Shown: one piece after another, positions 62,065-64,000 of the stretch
Position numbering within the stretch: the stretch's first letter is position 1
Layout of the letters: every line of letters begins with the position of its first letter
DNA from: Marivita cryptomonadis
GTDB lineage: Bacteria > Pseudomonadota > Alphaproteobacteria > Rhodobacterales > Rhodobacteraceae
DNA length: 64,000 bases
Assembly: GCF_002115725.1 (NCBI RefSeq)
Contig: NZ_JFKD01000014.1
Coordinates: 61,565 to 125,564 of the forward strand
Direction of reading: 5' to 3'
The notes under the pieces: model-generated
Database searches by the model: none
What the model saw: the letters and a program-made list of their open reading frames with translations, nothing else
What the model was told of the DNA's origin: nothing
Position numbers and translations under genes: made by a program

Positions 62065-63111
62065 TCAGGTTGCGGACCCGACCGCTTCAGCGACCGTATT
62101 AAATCCGTCACGCTTGAGCAAAGCATCCAGTCCGTTCGCGATCTTCGGCACGAGGCTCAGCCCCTCATAAGTCAGCGCAGAGTAGAGCTGCACCGCCGAA
62201 GCGCCCGCCTTGATCTTGGTGTAGGCGTCTTCTGGAGATGAAATGCCGCCGACGCCGATGATTGGCAGACGGCCTTCGGTCGCGCGGAAGAGTTGTGCTA
62301 GCACGCGGGTGGATTTCTCGAACAGGGGGCGTCCGGACAACCCGCCTTTTTCGGGTGCGTGCAGCGATGCGAGGCCCGCGCGATCAAGCGTCGTGTTTGT
62401 GGCAATCAGCCCATCGATGCCCGAGGTCAATGCGACTTCCGCCACATCTGTAATTTCCGCCTCGCTCAGATCCGGCGCGATCTTGAGGAAGATCGGAATC
62501 GGACAATCCAGCGCGTTGCGGGTGTCCATCACACCTGCGAGCAAAGCCGCGAGCGCCTCTTTGCCTTGCAGGTCGCGTAGTTTCTCGGTGTTGGGCGAGC
62601 TGACATTGACGGTGGCGAAGTCTAGATGTGCCGCGCATGTGGCCAGCACCGTTGCGAAATCGCCTGCGCGGTTTTCGCTGTCTTTGTTGGCGCCAAGGTT
62701 GAGGCCGATGATCGCGTCGCTGGGGCGCTGTTCCAGGCGTGTTGCGATGACCTTCATCCCGTCATTGTTGAAACCGAACCGGTTGATCACGGCGCGGTCT
62801 TCGGTCAGTCGAAAAAGGCGCGGTTTCGGGTTGCCGGGTTGCGGGCGAGGAGTGGCGGCACCCACCTCGATAAAGCCAAAGCCGGCGCGTGACAGCGGGC
62901 GCAGAGCGGTTGCGTTCTTGTCAAAGCCTGCGGCTAGGCCCACCGGGTTTGGCAGGGTGAGACCCGCGAAAGACGTGCGCAGGCGCGGGCTGGTCACGGT
63001 GCCAACAGACGGCGTCAGCCCAAGCTGCAGGGCTTTGATCGCCAAACCATGTGCGGTTTCCGGGTCAAATCGGTGCAGCAGCTGCAATCCGGCCTGTTCG
63101 AACATGCTCAT
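62065..63111 (-). CDS. pyrD: Dihydroorotate dehydrogenase (quinone), class 2
   Basis: A 348-residue membrane-associated FMN enzyme that makes orotate for pyrimidine synthesis. Family motifs are [43 protein letters not shown] (the class-2 catalytic serine), NTTLDR and [20 protein letters not shown]. The N-terminal amphipathic helix region ([18 protein letters not shown]) marks class 2. It overlaps the DUF952 gene by 4 bases. Confidence 0.95.
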   Translation of the reverse strand: MSMFEQAGLQLLHRFDPETAHGLAIKALQLGLTPSVGTVTSPRLRTSFAGLTLPNPVGLAAGFDKNATALRPLSRAGFGFIEVGAATPRPQPGNPKPRLFRLTEDRAVINRFGFNNDGMKVIATRLEQRPSDAIIGLNLGANKDSENRAGDFATVLATCAAHLDFATVNVSSPNTEKLRDLQGKEALAALLAGVMDTRNALDCPIPIFLKIAPDLSEAEITDVAEVALTSGIDGLIATNTTLDRAGLASLHAPEKGGLSGRPLFEKSTRVLAQLFRATEGRLPIIGVGGISSPEDAYTKIKAGASAVQLYSALTYEGLSLVPKIANGLDALLKRDGFNTVAEAVGSAT

Positions 63112-63443
63112 GTGATGTCGTCCGGGAAATCGTGACCGCTGCCCTGCATCGGCAAAGGTTTGGCCCAGACCACATCAGCCAACCGCAGGGGGCCATAGAG
63201 ATGCGGGAACAACGCGCCGCCACGGGATGGTTCCCACCGCAGTTCACCGGCCATGGTGTCTTCATCATATGCCAAGAGCATCAAACCTTCGGTGCCTGAG
63301 AAATGCTTGGTTGCCGTTTCACGTACCTGTTCGGCAGTCGAGAAATGCACATAGCCATCGGATATGTCGATCGGCGCGCCGGAGGTTTCACCGTCGGACT
63401 GCAAGGCGGCCCATTCATCAGAGCGGAGGATTTTATAGATCAT
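63108..63443 (-). CDS. DUF952 family protein
   Basis: A 111-residue protein of DUF952, with [35 protein letters not shown] and [19 protein letters not shown]. The fold is related to ADP-ribosyltransferases but the function is unknown. ATG 63443 gives the family start; the frame to 63479 adds 12 residues. It is coupled to pyrD. Confidence 0.85.
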   Translation of the reverse strand: MIYKILRSDEWAALQSDGETSGAPIDISDGYVHFSTAEQVRETATKHFSGTEGLMLLAYDEDTMAGELRWEPSRGGALFPHLYGPLRLADVVWAKPLPMQGSGHDFPDDIT

Positions 63444-63606
63444 GGCTTTGGATGTGCCGTTTGCGCGTCGCGGCGTCAAGCGCTGTCATCTGCCTGTTGA
63501 AGATGCGGGCCATGGGCAAATGCGTCTGTGTCCCTAGCGTAAGTTTTGACTCCCCCTGCGCGGCGATGCACGATTGCGCCATAACAATCCGACAGAGGGG
63601 ACTCAC

Positions 63607-64000
63607 ATGTCTTACCGACTACTTTCAAGTGCTGCAGCGCTGGCTTTGACTGCTGGTGTGGCACAGGCCGATTACACGCTGCATGTTATTCACATCAATG
63701 ATTTGCACAGCCGCATTGAACCGATCAACCGCTTCGATTCGACCTGCTCCGCCGAGGACAACGCCGAAGGAAAATGTTTTGGGGGTGTCGCGCGGGTCAA
63801 GACGATGATCGACCAGCTTCGTTCTGAACTGGATGGCCAGAACGTCATCGTTTTGGATGCAGGTGATCAATATCAGGGCTCGTTGATGTACACGACGTAC
63901 AAAGGCGACGTCGAAGCCGAGATGATGGAGAAGATCGGATTCGACGTTATGGCCGTCGGCAACCACGAATTCGACGATGGCGATGAAGGCCTGCTCACCC
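63607..64000 (+). CDS. 5'-nucleotidase/metallophosphatase, UshA family (partial, runs off the window)
   Basis: The first 131 residues of a secreted nucleotidase. A signal peptide (LLSSAAALALTAGVAQA) is followed by the metallophosphoesterase motifs VIHINDLHSRIEP (Asp and His), VLDAGDQYQGS and VGNHEFDDGDEG. The ATG at 63607 follows gaggggactcac. The rest lies beyond 64000. It would release phosphate from extracellular nucleotides. Confidence 0.9.
   Translation, partial: MSYRLLSSAAALALTAGVAQADYTLHVIHINDLHSRIEPINRFDSTCSAEDNAEGKCFGGVARVKTMIDQLRSELDGQNVIVLDAGDQYQGSLMYTTYKGDVEAEMMEKIGFDVMAVGNHEFDDGDEGLLT

Noticed and set aside
1..64000. CRISPR arrays, tRNA or rRNA genes, integrase-attachment site pairs
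   Set aside because: No regular direct repeats, no cloverleaf or rRNA-like conserved stretches, and no integrase gene were seen on reading both strands.

Overview
The window looks like a chromosomal piece of a marine-type alphaproteobacterium of the Rhodobacteraceae (Roseobacter group). The grounds are the gene families and their order: ihfB–lapA–trpF, a stand-alone long ribA, TRAP and Tup transporters, two Tad pilus loci, and the Anbu/transglutaminase/ATP-grasp set. The sequence is GC-rich, coding is dense, and many genes overlap as ATGA or GTGA. I saw no rRNA, tRNA or CRISPR array.

Layout. 0-4.2 kb: a gene tail, a rhomboid protease, an AraC regulator, a DJ-1/PfpI protein, an NAD-dependent epimerase/reductase and a glutathione-S-transferase stub. 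4.3-12.6 kb: a transglutaminase and the proteasome-like protease Anbu on the plus strand, facing a minus-strand operon of a DUF2126 amidoligase-transglutaminase, a circularly permuted ATP-grasp/alpha-E fusion and another transglutaminase. This set is thought to make and break an unknown peptide or amide. 13-18.6 kb: an amidase, a DctPQM TRAP transporter and an isocitrate-lyase/PEP-mutase family lyase. 18.8-28.6 kb: envelope functions, namely opgH-opgG (periplasmic glucans), cytochrome b561, a CDP-alcohol phosphatidyltransferase, an LtaS/OpgB-like sulfatase-fold enzyme, a flippase-like membrane protein, a glycosyltransferase, an inositol-monophosphatase-family enzyme and an FkbM methyltransferase. 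28.7-32.9 kb: a compact operon of ribA, a medium-chain dehydrogenase, a PTPS-fold protein lacking key residues, a methyltransferase and a RibD-type reductase. This is my best candidate for an undescribed pathway.

32.9-45 kb is accessory-looking and bracketed by two decayed IS3-family remnants. It holds tupBCA (tungstate uptake), an EamA exporter, a FadR-type GntR regulator, a DUF1028 protein and a dipeptide-type ABC transporter whose second permease and first ATPase are fused. Three copies of a 16-bp palindrome (ATTTATCATGATAAAT) lie at the regulator promoter and between DUF1028 and the transporter, and predict the regulon.

45.5-59.5 kb: two Tad/Flp pilus loci. Locus 1 has cpaF-tadB-tadC-tadG facing tadD-cpaC-cpaB-cpaE-tadE-tadE. 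Locus 2 has flp-cpaF-tadB-tadC-cpaB. No prepilin peptidase is visible, and only locus 2 carries a pilin. 59.5-64 kb is housekeeping: an FAH-family hydrolase, ihfB, a LapA-domain protein, trpF, pyrD, a DUF952 protein and the start of a secreted 5'-nucleotidase.
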